From Streptomyces sp. R21 (lineage in GTDB: Bacteria > Actinomycetota > Actinomycetes > Streptomycetales > Streptomycetaceae), in contig NZ_CP163435.1 of assembly GCF_041051975.1 (NCBI RefSeq), positions 2,232,001 through 2,296,000 of the forward strand: a stretch of DNA of 64,000 nt. Direction: 5' to 3'. Positions 27,467 through 36,853 of this stretch are shown one piece after another. The notes beneath the pieces were generated by a model, which saw only the letters and a program-made list of their open reading frames with translations, ran no database searches and was not told the DNA's origin. Every line of letters starts with the position of its first letter. Positions within the stretch are counted from its first letter, which is position 1. Made by a program: the position numbers and the translations under genes.

Positions 27467-29332
27467 ATGCACGTGAGACTTCGATACCGCCGCGCCGGTG
27501 CGCAGATCGTGGCGTTGGCCATGGCAGCCACCGGCGGCATCCTGGCACTCGCGCCGAGCCCGGTCCACGCTGCCGACACCACGATCGGGGTCACTCTGAC
27601 CACGTCGGATCTCAGCAGCGCCCTGGCGCCTCAGCCGAGCATCAACCTCGGCCCCGTGTCCTCCGGACCGGTGAACCTGACGGTGGACGAGACCAAGTCG
27701 TACCAGACCATCGACGGGTTCGGCGCCGCCTTCACGGACTCCTCGACCTACCTGCTGCAGAACAAGCTCAGTGCCGGCACGCGCAATCAGGTGATGAGTT
27801 CGCTGTTCAGCCGGGGCACCGGCATCGGGCTGTCGCTGATGCGCGTGCCCATGGGATCCTCCGACTACACCGCCACCCCGCCGAGCAACCCCTCGACGTA
27901 CTCCTACGACGACAACAACGGTGTCGCCGACCCCTCTCTCACCAACTTCTCCACCGCGCACGACGACGCCTACGTCATCCCGGTCATCAAGCAGGCCCAG
28001 TCGCTCAACCCGTCGATGAAGCTCTTCGCCAACACCTGGAGCCCGCCGGCGTGGATGAAGACGAACAACTCGATGCTGGGCAGCAGTGGAGGTGTCAATG
28101 GCACTCTCAAGTCCTCCGCCTACGGCCCGCTCGCGCAGTACTACGCGAAGTTCCTGCAGGAGTACAAGGCCAAGGGCGTCAACGTCTGGGGCATCACCCC
28201 CCAGAACGAGCCGGACCAAGCCCCCTCCAGCTATTCAGGCATGGTGCTGTCAGGGGCCGACGAGTCCAACTTCATCAAGAACTACCTGTCGCCGGCGCTC
28301 TCGCAGGCAGGGCTGAACCAGGTGATCCTCGGCGGCGACAGCAGCCATCCGGACACGCCCTTCGCCAACACGATCCTGGGCGACAGCGCCACCTACAACG
28401 CGCTCTACGGGACGGCGTGGCACTGCTACTGGAACGACCTCCAGAACATGACCACGATCCACAACTCGTATCCCGGGAAGAAGCTCTACGAGACCGAGTG
28501 CTCCACCGGTCCGGGAATCGCCCCGATGAACGCGACCCAGCTCGCCCTGCAGTCCACGTCCAACTGGGCCAGTGGAGCACTGCTGTGGAACCTCGCCCTG
28601 GACACGGACGGCGGCCCGAAGATGGGCGTGGGGTGCAACGGCTGCACGGGCCTGATCACCATCGACCAGTCCACCGGCAAGGTCACCCCCAACGACAACT
28701 ACTACCAACTCGGGCAGTTCTCGAAATTCGTCGTCCCGGGTGCCACGCGCATCGGGTCGAGTGACGGCGGCGGGATCTGGTCCCAGGCCTACCGCAACCC
28801 CGACGGCGGCGAGGTGTCGGTGGCCTACAACAACAACTCCTCACCGACCACCTTCAACCTCACCTGGAACGGCTCCGGATCCTTCACCTACACGCTGCCT
28901 GCGCACGCCACCGTGACCTTCGTCAAGGGCGGCAGGAACGCAACGGCACATATCGTGGGCCAGGGCTCGGGCCGATGCCTGGACGACAGCGGGAACGCGG
29001 CCAACGGCGTCCAGCAGATCATCTGGGACTGCGGCACGTACAACACCAACCAGTACTACCTGTACTCGGCGGGCCGCGAGCTGCAGATCGGCGGCAAGTG
29101 CCTCGGCGCGAGCGGCAACGGCACCTCCAGCGGCACCAAGGTCATCACCTGGGACTGCAACAGCACCAGCAGCCAGAAGTGGACCTTCCACGCGGACGGC
29201 AGCGTCACCAACGACTTGTCCGGCCTCTGCCTCGATGTCACCGACATCGGTACGGCCAACGGGTCAACCATCCAGCTCTGGGGCTGCTCCGGCGGCTCGA
29301 ACCAGAAGTGGACGGTCGCCAGCGACGGCTGA
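27467..29332 (+). CDS. Secreted GH30-family glycoside hydrolase with C-terminal ricin-type lectin domain
   Basis: 621 residues. Signal peptide about 1-36 (ends VHAAD). The GH30 TIM barrel plus side beta-domain spans about 65-485: DGFGAAFTDSS, LMRVPMGSSDY, ANTWSPPAWMK, the acid/base Glu248 in TPQNEPD and the nucleophile Glu344 in YETECS. A ricin-type beta-trefoil follows from about 490 with repeated SGRCLDDSG, GGKCLGASG and SGLCLDVTD units. GH30 covers glucosylceramidases, beta-1,6-glucanases and xylanases; the subfamily here looks closer to glucosylceramidase/1,6-glucanase types. A GGAGTGAGGG site precedes the ATG. Confidence 0.88.
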   Translation: MHVRLRYRRAGAQIVALAMAATGGILALAPSPVHAADTTIGVTLTTSDLSSALAPQPSINLGPVSSGPVNLTVDETKSYQTIDGFGAAFTDSSTYLLQNKLSAGTRNQVMSSLFSRGTGIGLSLMRVPMGSSDYTATPPSNPSTYSYDDNNGVADPSLTNFSTAHDDAYVIPVIKQAQSLNPSMKLFANTWSPPAWMKTNNSMLGSSGGVNGTLKSSAYGPLAQYYAKFLQEYKAKGVNVWGITPQNEPDQAPSSYSGMVLSGADESNFIKNYLSPALSQAGLNQVILGGDSSHPDTPFANTILGDSATYNALYGTAWHCYWNDLQNMTTIHNSYPGKKLYETECSTGPGIAPMNATQLALQSTSNWASGALLWNLALDTDGGPKMGVGCNGCTGLITIDQSTGKVTPNDNYYQLGQFSKFVVPGATRIGSSDGGGIWSQAYRNPDGGEVSVAYNNNSSPTTFNLTWNGSGSFTYTLPAHATVTFVKGGRNATAHIVGQGSGRCLDDSGNAANGVQQIIWDCGTYNTNQYYLYSAGRELQIGGKCLGASGNGTSSGTKVITWDCNSTSSQKWTFHADGSVTNDLSGLCLDVTDIGTANGSTIQLWGCSGGSNQKWTVASDG

Positions 29333-29644
29333 CGACCGGCACCGATGCGTGACCGGGCCCGTGTTGCAGGGGGAGGTGCTACCGCTGGTAGGGCTCGGTC
29401 AGGTTGGTATCGCCGGTCGTCACTGCGTCCCCTGGTTCCGGGTGCTCGAAAGCGACGAGCCGGAGTACAGCGATGCACACGCCGGGGCAGGGGCCTTCGT
29501 CTCACTCACCGCACCACGCTAACTTCCGCACCTGTGCGGCCGGACACGGGCCCTGGGTGTCCACGCCGTTCACAGGGGTTCACCACATGTGCTCGCGCCA
29601 CGGTGGTGGTGCCCTGCGCGGTCGAGCCCTCTGTGGAAGCGCCC
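29333..29644. other. Gap after the GH30 gene
   Basis: 312 bases separating the accessory hydrolase patch from the convergent SWIM gene. I see no gene, RNA or clear hairpin in it. Confidence 0.4.
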
Positions 29645-32020
29645 TCATAGATCGCCCGGTGCGCCGAGGCCCGTCAGGGCGCCGACCGGGTCGAGGTCGG
29701 GGGTGCCGCGGGGCCACCAGTCGTCGTGGCCCGGCTCGGACTCGTAGGCGTACCACAGGCCGTCGTGGCCCAGGCGGAGCTGCGCGTGGCCGCGGGGGTG
29801 GGTGAGGTGGTTGCGCCAGGGGCGGAAGGCGGGAAGGTCGGCGGCGAGGAGGAGCGGGCGGGCGCGGTCGAAGCGGCCCGCCGGCGGGTCCCAGGGCTCT
29901 TCGAGGACGGTCAGTCCTTCGAGTCCGCCCTGCCGCCAGGCCGCGACCGCGCGTGCCAGGTCGGACGGGGTGCGGCCGGCTGCGGAGGCCAGCGAGGAGT
30001 AGAGGGCACGGGTCGCGGCGGTCAGGCCGGAACCGGGGCGGGCGGCGGCGAGGCGTACCGCGTCCTGCCAGAGCGTCAGCTCCGCGACCGGGTCGCGTCC
30101 GGCGGTGAGCAGTGTGTGGGCGCGGGCGGCCGCGTCGGTGGCCAACTGGTCGAGCGCGAACGGGTCCGGGCCGCCGGGCGCACCCGGGTAGACCGGAGGC
30201 TGCTCTGGGTGCGCGGGCGGTGGCTGTGGTGCCGGGAGCGGCGGGAGCGTGCGTGGCCTGAGCGCGTCGGCGGCGCGTACGCCGGGCAGGGGCGCGGGTT
30301 CTTGTTCCAGGGCGGCGCGGGCGGCGCGGGCCGCGTTGCGGCGGGACAGGGCGTCGAGCAGCTCCCGTTCGCCGCGGCCGCGCAGCAGGAGCAGCACGAA
30401 GGGGTCCTCGTCGAGCAGGCGTGCCGTCTGGTAGCAGAGGGCGGCCGCGTGTTTGCAGGGGTGGCCCGAGTCCGGGCAGCTGCAGTGCGGTTCGAGGTCG
30501 CCGGGACCGGGGAGCAGGGCGACCCCGCAGTCCGCGAGCGACTGGGGCATCTCCTTGTCCAGCAGCGCGGCGATATGCCCGGGCCGCTCGGCGGCGGCGT
30601 CCAGGAACCGGTCCCAGTCCTCGTCGGACAGCGTCCGCAGCCGGACCTGCACGCGGTAGGGGCGCGGCCTGCTCCCGTGCACATAGGCGAGTACCAGCCC
30701 CGGCGTCACGGTGATCGCGTCCACGAACCCCTTCGCGGCATACGCCCTCCCCCGTGCCAGCCGCGCCGCGTCCAACGCTCCCTCCTCCAAGGCGGTCACC
30801 CACGCGTTGCCCCACCACGTCTCCGCGAAGGCGTCCGCGGAGCGAGGGGGAAGGGCGGCGAAGGTGCGGCGCAGGTCGCTGTCGCGGCCGGGGGCGGCCA
30901 TCGAACGGGGGAGGCGGTGGGTGGGGGCCGCGCCTGGTGCGTCGGTGGCGGCATCGCCCAGTGCCCCGGCGGCGACCGACTCGGCACGCGGGGCGGGCTG
31001 CCTGGCGGAGGTCCGGGCCGAAGGCCGAGTCGAGGGCTGCTCCGGCGCCTCGTCGCCGTACGACACGCGCACGCGCCGAACACCGGAGGCAAGTCCCTCC
31101 GGCTCCTCCGGCATGAGCGACGCCCCCGCCTCGCCGGGCAGCGAAGTGCCGTACTGCGACGGGTCGTTGTCCTGCGGGGTGTGGTCGGGGCGGGCGGCAG
31201 GGTCGGAGCCGCCTTCGGCGTCCGGCACAGGGCGATCCCACGTGCCGTCACCAGCCGCCGACAATGCCTGCGCATCGGACGCGGCTTCCAGGCCCCGCCC
31301 AGGATCCCTCAAGGCGCGGTCACGCCGCGCCGCACGGCTGTCCCGCAACGGACGGTCGTCGCGCGCCTCGCTGCCTCCCGTCTGGTCGCCACCTTCGCCC
31401 GCGTTGCCGTCATCCGGCAAGCTCCCCGCCGAAGGCCCGTCGCTCGACGGGCGCCGCTCGGGAGCCCCGGCGTCGGGCAGTCGGAAGGCGTCCGCGAGGA
31501 GGTCCCGTAGGGCCTGAGCTTGGTTTTGGGTGGCGCGGCGCGGGTTTCGGGGGGTGGTCGGGGTCCCTGCGGTGGGTCGTCGGCCAGGAGTGGTGTTCGG
31601 CTCGGCTGTCCTGGCCTCGGACTCCGTTCGTGAGTGCCTCGCCTGTTCGCGGGCGGTTCGCAGCGCCTCGCGGGCGATGTCTCCGGGGCGTGCGCCCTCC
31701 TGGGCAGCCCCCACCGGGGGGCGAACATCTTCGGTGGGCTCCTCCGGGTCGGGAGCGCTGTCCGCGTCGGTACCCTGCACGGCCCCGGCCCCGGCCGCAC
31801 GCCGCAGCGCCTCCCGTGCCACGTCACCCGGGCGGCGCCCCGGCGTGGAAGCCTTCGACGGCGTCGCCTGCTCCGCACCCGGCGCGGGGTGGGGCTCCGT
31901 CTCGTCGCCGACGTCCGCCCCCGCCCCCCGTGTCTCACGCTCCCGTGCCTCGCGCAGCGCCCGGCGCGCCTCGTCAGCGGGGCGGGTCTCCTGCGGCTCC
32001 GCGGGCCCGGTCCCGGTCAT
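29645..32020 (-). CDS. SWIM zinc-finger protein coupled to an SNF2 helicase
   Basis: 791 residues. The first ~400 are low-complexity, rich in Arg, Glu, Pro and Asp with recurring AREALR units. The SWIM domain is visible around 512-530 as HCSCPDSGHPCKHAAAL (CxC...CxH). C-terminal helical segments follow, with WYAYESEPGHDDWWPRGTP near the end. SWIM proteins bind DNA or protein partners. The ATG at 32020 overlaps the helicase stop (ATGA), so the two products are translationally coupled and probably work together. Its role in chromosome maintenance or RNA-polymerase recycling is only inferred. Confidence 0.85.
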   Translation of the reverse strand: MTGTGPAEPQETRPADEARRALREARERETRGAGADVGDETEPHPAPGAEQATPSKASTPGRRPGDVAREALRRAAGAGAVQGTDADSAPDPEEPTEDVRPPVGAAQEGARPGDIAREALRTAREQARHSRTESEARTAEPNTTPGRRPTAGTPTTPRNPRRATQNQAQALRDLLADAFRLPDAGAPERRPSSDGPSAGSLPDDGNAGEGGDQTGGSEARDDRPLRDSRAARRDRALRDPGRGLEAASDAQALSAAGDGTWDRPVPDAEGGSDPAARPDHTPQDNDPSQYGTSLPGEAGASLMPEEPEGLASGVRRVRVSYGDEAPEQPSTRPSARTSARQPAPRAESVAAGALGDAATDAPGAAPTHRLPRSMAAPGRDSDLRRTFAALPPRSADAFAETWWGNAWVTALEEGALDAARLARGRAYAAKGFVDAITVTPGLVLAYVHGSRPRPYRVQVRLRTLSDEDWDRFLDAAAERPGHIAALLDKEMPQSLADCGVALLPGPGDLEPHCSCPDSGHPCKHAAALCYQTARLLDEDPFVLLLLRGRGERELLDALSRRNAARAARAALEQEPAPLPGVRAADALRPRTLPPLPAPQPPPAHPEQPPVYPGAPGGPDPFALDQLATDAAARAHTLLTAGRDPVAELTLWQDAVRLAAARPGSGLTAATRALYSSLASAAGRTPSDLARAVAAWRQGGLEGLTVLEEPWDPPAGRFDRARPLLLAADLPAFRPWRNHLTHPRGHAQLRLGHDGLWYAYESEPGHDDWWPRGTPDLDPVGALTGLGAPGDL

Positions 32021-34956
32021 GCGTCCCTCCGCAGGGAGACCAGGTCCGACAGTTCGCGGTCGGTGAGTTCGGTCAGGGAGGCCTCGCCGGAGCCCAGGAT
32101 CGCGTCGGCCAGCGCCCGTTTCGCTTCGAGCATCTCGGCGATGCGGTCCTCCACCGTGCCCTCGGTGATGAGGCGGTGGACCTGGACGGGCTGGGTCTGG
32201 CCGATGCGGTAGGCGCGGTCGGTGGCCTGTTCCTCGACGGCGGGGTTCCACCAGCGGTCGAAGTGGACGACGTGACCGGCCCGGGTGAGGTTCAGGCCGG
32301 TGCCGGCGGCCTTCAGGGAGAGGACCAGGATCGGCGTGGCACCGCTCTGGAAGCGGTCGACCATGTGCTCGCGCTCGGCGATCGGGGTGCCGCCGTGCAG
32401 CAGCTCCACCGGGACCGCGCGTGCGGCGAGGTGTTCGGTGATCAGGCGGGCCATCCCCACGTACTGCGTGAAGACCAGCGCCGAACCGTCCTCCGCCAGC
32501 AGGGTGTCCAGGAGTTCGTCGAGCAGCGCCAGCTTCCCGGAGCGGGCGGACAGGCCATGTACGGCGGCCTGCGCGTCCTCCTTCAGGTAGAGCGCCGGGT
32601 GGTTGCAGATCTGTTTGAGGGAGGTGAGCAGTTTCAGGACCAGGCCGCGGCGCGCGATGCCCTCGGCGGTCTCGATGGCGAGCATCGACTCGCGGACCAC
32701 CGCCTCGTAGAGGGAGGCCTGTTCGCGGGTGAGCGGGACGGGGTGGTCGGTCTCCGTCTTCGGCGGGAGTTCGGGGACGATCCCGGGGTCGGACTTCTTG
32801 CGGCGGAGCAGGAACGGGCGGATCAACCGGGCCAGGCGCGCCACCGCCTCCTCGTCCTCGCCGTTCTCCACGGCGCGCGCGTGCCGTGCGCGGAAGGACT
32901 TCAGGGGGCCGAGGAGGCCGGGGGTCGTCCAGTCCAGCAGGGCCCAGAGTTCGGAGAGGTTGTTCTCCACGGGGGTGCCGGTGAGGGCCACGCGCGCGGG
33001 GGCCGGGATCGTGCGCAGTGCCTTCGCCGTCGCCGAGTAGGGGTTCTTGACGTGCTGTGCCTCGTCCGCGACGACCATGCCCCAGGTGTGCTGGGCGAGC
33101 CGTGACGCGGTCGAGCGCATCGTCCCGTAGGTGGTGAGGACGAAGCCGCCGTCGAGGTCCTCCAGGGTGCGCCCCGTTCCGTGGAAGCGGCGGACGGGGA
33201 CGCCGGGGGCGAACCGGGTGATCTCCCGCTGCCAGTTGCCGAGCAGCGAGGCCGGGCAGACGACGAGGGTCGGCTCACGGCGGGCCCGGCGCAGATGCAG
33301 GGCGATGAGGGTGACGGTCTTGCCGAGTCCCATGTCGTCGGCGAGGCAGCCGCCGAGGCCGAGGGAGGTCATGAGGTCCAGCCAGGACAGCCCCCGGAGT
33401 TGATAGTCCCGAAGGGTGGCCCTGAGCCCGGGAGGTGCCTCCACCGGCATCACGCCCGCCGTGAGCCGGTCGCGCAGTGCGGCCAGGGCGCCGACCGGGA
33501 CCGCCTCGACCGTCTCGCCGTCGATCTCCGCGGTGCCGGTGAGCGCGGCGGACAGCGCGTCGACCGGGTCGAGCAGGCCCAGTTCGCGCTTGCGGGCCTT
33601 GCGGACAAGGGCCGGGTCGACGAGCACCCACTGGTCACGCAGCCGGACGACCGGGCGGTGGGCCTCCGCGAGCAGGTCCATCTCGGCGTCGCTGAGCGGG
33701 TCGCCGCCGAGGGCCAGCTGCCAGCGGAACTGGAGCAGGTCCTCGCTCTCGAAGAATCCGGTGCCGTCCGTCGCGGACCCCGGGGCGGGGCGCACCACCG
33801 CCGTCGCGCTCAGGTCCTGGGCGAGGTCCCGGGGCCAGTGCACGGCGACCCCGGCCGCGCCCAGCCGGGTGGCCGCGACGCCGAGCAGGTCGGTCAACTC
33901 GTCCTCGGAGAGGGCGAGTACGTCGGGCGTGTCCTGTTCGGAGAGGCGGTCCAGGGGCGCCCAGACGCGGGCCGCGCGGCGGACGGCGAGGGCGGCGTCG
34001 ACCCGTGCGCGGGGGCCGAACGTGGCGTCGGCGCCGCCCGACCACAGCGCGGAGGCGTCGATGACGAGGGTGGGGTCGGCGAGGCTGTGCACCTGCACGA
34101 CGGCGGCGCCCGCGCGCCGGGCGCCCTCGCTGTCGTCGAAGAGCTGGTACGCCGAGAGGTCCAGGCGCAGCGAGATCCGGACGCCGGCGTCCATGCCCGC
34201 GGCGACCTCCGCGGCCCAGTCGTGGGCGCCGGAAAGCCGTTGCGGTTCGACCGCCGCGAAGGGCTTGCCGGAGGTGTAGCGCGCGGCGGGGGTGCGAGGC
34301 AGGGTGTCGGCGACCGCGTCGAGGAAGGACCGCATCAGCGCCTCGGGCTCGGGCAGCCGGAGCGGGCCCTTGCCGGGGAGCGGGACGGCGTGCCCCTCGT
34401 ACGGGAGGGCCGCGGCGACCGCCCTCAGGTGCGCGATGTCGTCCGGTTCCAGGGGGCCCGCGCGCCACGCGTCGTGGCCGTCGGCCGTCAGGCCCGGCAG
34501 CAGTCGTCCGCGCGCGATGAGCCGCAGCGCGTGCAGTGCGGCCGCGCCCCAGCAGGCGGTGGCGGGATGGGCGGCGCGGTCGCGGCGCGCCCTGGCGAGC
34601 AGCGGCAGGGCTTCCGCGACCGGCAGGGTCACGGCGGGCACGGTGGCTCTGCGGGCTCCGGAACCGTGGCGTCGTACGACCGTGAGCTCGGTCGGTGCGG
34701 CGGACGGCAGCGGTTCGCCGTCCGGGGCCCAGAAGGCGACCCGGCTCGCGCGCGGCAGCGGAGCGGGCAGGAAGACGGCGGCGAAGCGCACGGACACGGT
34801 GGCCGGGTCCACGCCCGTGGTCACGGCCGCACCGTCGCGCACGGCCACCCCCAGGGCTCCGCGCCCGGGCGGGCCGTCAGCAACTCGCGCGCCCCCGTCT
34901 CCGCCCTCACCCACGAAATCCACCACATCTGCCATATCCGCCATACACCCGGTCAC
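32017..34956 (-). CDS. SNF2/HepA-type DEAD/DEAH-box ATPase
   Basis: 979 residues. The N-terminal ~500 residues hold a bacterial SNF2-associated domain. The ATPase core starts around 515: motif Ia region LRDYQLRGLSWL, Walker A DDMGLGKT (about 541), DEAQH (Walker B), then the C-terminal helicase half with LVFTQYVGM, LHGGTP, LSLKAAGTGLNLT and YRIGQTQPVQVHR. These are double-stranded DNA translocases that remodel protein-DNA complexes. The ATG at 34956 gives MTGCMADMADVVD; starts a few codons later are possible. Confidence 0.92.
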   Translation of the reverse strand: MTGCMADMADVVDFVGEGGDGGARVADGPPGRGALGVAVRDGAAVTTGVDPATVSVRFAAVFLPAPLPRASRVAFWAPDGEPLPSAAPTELTVVRRHGSGARRATVPAVTLPVAEALPLLARARRDRAAHPATACWGAAALHALRLIARGRLLPGLTADGHDAWRAGPLEPDDIAHLRAVAAALPYEGHAVPLPGKGPLRLPEPEALMRSFLDAVADTLPRTPAARYTSGKPFAAVEPQRLSGAHDWAAEVAAGMDAGVRISLRLDLSAYQLFDDSEGARRAGAAVVQVHSLADPTLVIDASALWSGGADATFGPRARVDAALAVRRAARVWAPLDRLSEQDTPDVLALSEDELTDLLGVAATRLGAAGVAVHWPRDLAQDLSATAVVRPAPGSATDGTGFFESEDLLQFRWQLALGGDPLSDAEMDLLAEAHRPVVRLRDQWVLVDPALVRKARKRELGLLDPVDALSAALTGTAEIDGETVEAVPVGALAALRDRLTAGVMPVEAPPGLRATLRDYQLRGLSWLDLMTSLGLGGCLADDMGLGKTVTLIALHLRRARREPTLVVCPASLLGNWQREITRFAPGVPVRRFHGTGRTLEDLDGGFVLTTYGTMRSTASRLAQHTWGMVVADEAQHVKNPYSATAKALRTIPAPARVALTGTPVENNLSELWALLDWTTPGLLGPLKSFRARHARAVENGEDEEAVARLARLIRPFLLRRKKSDPGIVPELPPKTETDHPVPLTREQASLYEAVVRESMLAIETAEGIARRGLVLKLLTSLKQICNHPALYLKEDAQAAVHGLSARSGKLALLDELLDTLLAEDGSALVFTQYVGMARLITEHLAARAVPVELLHGGTPIAEREHMVDRFQSGATPILVLSLKAAGTGLNLTRAGHVVHFDRWWNPAVEEQATDRAYRIGQTQPVQVHRLITEGTVEDRIAEMLEAKRALADAILGSGEASLTELTDRELSDLVSLRRDA

Positions 34957-35061
34957 CTCCCGCCCCTCAGTCGCATCAGGTGTCTTCGACTCTACGGGCG
35001 GCCTCTGACAATCGGCCTCGGCGACGGGGCCGGTGCCCGTCGCCTGGCCTTCGGTGGCCCG

Positions 35062-35646
35062 TCAGGGGGTTGTGCGGGAGACGACGTAGACGAAGGGGTT
35101 GTGGGGGTCCGCCAGGTTCACCACGACGTCCTGGGTGGGTGCCGGGTTCTTCTGCCTGTGGACGAGGCCGTACCAGGGGCCGGGGCCGGTGAACTCCCAG
35201 CCGGTGATCTTCCGGTCGCGGGCGCCGATGGCGATGTCGCCCTTCTTCAGCTCGGCGCGGCTGGTGCCCAGGTCGGCGAGGAAGACGTCGAGGTTCGCGT
35301 TGGGGGTCTGGAACTGGACGTAGAGACGGCTGGTCTTCCAGTTGTTCGTCTCGTAGTAGGCGACCTTGCCCGACGGGTGCGGGATCGGCAGCTGGTACAG
35401 GCGGCGCTGGACCTTCGACGGCCAGCCCGCGGTGAGGCCGGTCGCCGAGTACTTGTCCTCCTTCTGCTTGCCGCTGTGGCGGCTCTGGTTCGCGGAGATG
35501 ACCAGGTAGCCGGCGGGGACGCCGATGAGGAGCACGATGATCAGCAGGGTCAGCGCACGGCGGCGGTTCCTGTGGTGCCGGTCCTCCGGTGGCCGCCGCC
35601 TCGGCTCGTCCGGCGGCGAGGCCTGGCGTGGCAGGGAGGCCGTCAC
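35062..35646 (-). CDS. Membrane-anchored protein coupled to the ROK kinase gene
   Basis: 194 residues from a GTG at 35646 whose GTGA overlaps the kinase stop. A basic N-terminus is followed by one transmembrane helix (TLLIIVLLIGVPAGYLVI, about 33-50). The remainder is an extracytoplasmic domain of unknown family. It includes WEFTGPGPWYG and ends VYVVSRTTP. Location at the 3' end of a sugar ABC operon suggests an accessory role, but nothing in the sequence defines it. Confidence 0.65.
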   Translation of the reverse strand: MTASLPRQASPPDEPRRRPPEDRHHRNRRRALTLLIIVLLIGVPAGYLVISANQSRHSGKQKEDKYSATGLTAGWPSKVQRRLYQLPIPHPSGKVAYYETNNWKTSRLYVQFQTPNANLDVFLADLGTSRAELKKGDIAIGARDRKITGWEFTGPGPWYGLVHRQKNPAPTQDVVVNLADPHNPFVYVVSRTTP

Positions 35647-36794
35647 AGCGACTCCTGCTCCTGCGACGTACGGCGCGACTCCACGTAGCGCTCGTACCGC
35701 TCGTAGCGCTCGACCCGGCGACGGTTGGCGCGGCGGAAGCGGCGGGCGACGAGGCGGGCGAGGTCGGCGGCGCCGACCATGCCGGCCTCGGGGCCGAGCT
35801 GGGCGCGCGCGATGCGGGCCTCGGGGCGGTAGCCGCGGCCCGTCAGGTGCCGGCGGAACGCGTCCCGGGCCGGGGCGATCAGCAGGTCGTCGGCGGCCGA
35901 GACGCCACCGCCGATGACGAAGCAGGAGGGGTCGAGGGCGGCGGCGAGGTTGGCGATGCCCACGCCGAGCCACTGGCCGATGTCCTGGAGCAGCTCGATG
36001 CACATGGCGTCGCCCTCGCGGGCCAGCTCGGTGATCATCGGGCCGGTGATGTCGGCGATGTTGCCCTTGACGTGCTCGATGATCCCGTACGCCACCGGGG
36101 AGTCGGCGGCGGCGAGTTCGCGAGCCTCGCGCACCAGCGCGTTGCCGGAGCTGTACTGCTCCCAGCAGCCGCGGTTGCCGCAGGGGCAGCGGTGGCCGCC
36201 GGGCACGACCTGCATATGGCCGAACTCGCCGGCCACGCCGAACTTGCCGCGCTTGACCTGGCCGTCCTCGAGGATCGCGCCGCCGATGCCGGTGCCGAGC
36301 GTGATCATCACGAGGTGGTCCTCGCCGCGGCCCGCGCCGAAGCGCCACTCGGCCCAGGCGGCCGTGTTGGCGTCGTTGTCGACCAGGACGGGGACGGCGA
36401 GGCGTCCGGCGATGCGGTCCCGGAGAGGCTCGTTGCGCCAGGACAGGTGGGGTGCGAAGAGCACGCGGTTGCGGTCGGCGTCGACCCAGCCGGCCGCCCC
36501 GATGCCGACCGCGTGCACATCGTGCCGGTCGGAGAGGTCCAGGACCAGCTCGACGATGGTGTCCTCGACGACCTTGGGGCTCTTGGACTTGTCCGGCGTC
36601 TCCGTGCGGACCTTCTCCAGGATGTTCCCGTCGGCGTCGACGACGCCCGCCATCACCTTCGTACCGCCGATGTCGATGCCGACGGTCGGAACGCGGGGCG
36701 CCGTCAGGTGGGAACGGCGCTCACGGGTCCCCACGGTCCGCAGGACGGTGGCCCGCGCGGAGCCGCGGTGGGTGAAGTCGCGGTAGGTGCTCAT
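35643..36794 (-). CDS. ROK-family sugar kinase (glucokinase-like)
   Basis: 383 residues. The ATP phosphate loop is GIDIGGTKVMAG (about 39-50), the catalytic Asp lies in LVDNDANTAAWAE (about 140) and TLGTGIGGAI binds phosphate. The ROK zinc motif is CPCGNRGCWE with an upstream His in GEFGHMQV. There is no N-terminal HTH, so it is an enzyme, not a repressor. The first ~35 residues and the C-terminal RYERYERYVE tail extend beyond a typical 310-residue glucokinase. It lies 59 bases after the sugar ABC ATPase gene and probably phosphorylates the imported sugar. Confidence 0.9.
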   Translation of the reverse strand: MSTYRDFTHRGSARATVLRTVGTRERRSHLTAPRVPTVGIDIGGTKVMAGVVDADGNILEKVRTETPDKSKSPKVVEDTIVELVLDLSDRHDVHAVGIGAAGWVDADRNRVLFAPHLSWRNEPLRDRIAGRLAVPVLVDNDANTAAWAEWRFGAGRGEDHLVMITLGTGIGGAILEDGQVKRGKFGVAGEFGHMQVVPGGHRCPCGNRGCWEQYSSGNALVREARELAAADSPVAYGIIEHVKGNIADITGPMITELAREGDAMCIELLQDIGQWLGVGIANLAAALDPSCFVIGGGVSAADDLLIAPARDAFRRHLTGRGYRPEARIARAQLGPEAGMVGAADLARLVARRFRRANRRRVERYERYERYVESRRTSQEQESL

Positions 36795-36853
36795 CGCGCC
36801 GATTCTGCCTCACGCCCCCGCGGCCCCGCATCGTGGAGCCCCCTGAGCCCCCG

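Noticed and set aside
29726..31510. 594-residue plus frame opposite the SWIM gene
   Set aside because: Low-complexity antisense of a repeat-rich coding region, with no start signal or domain.
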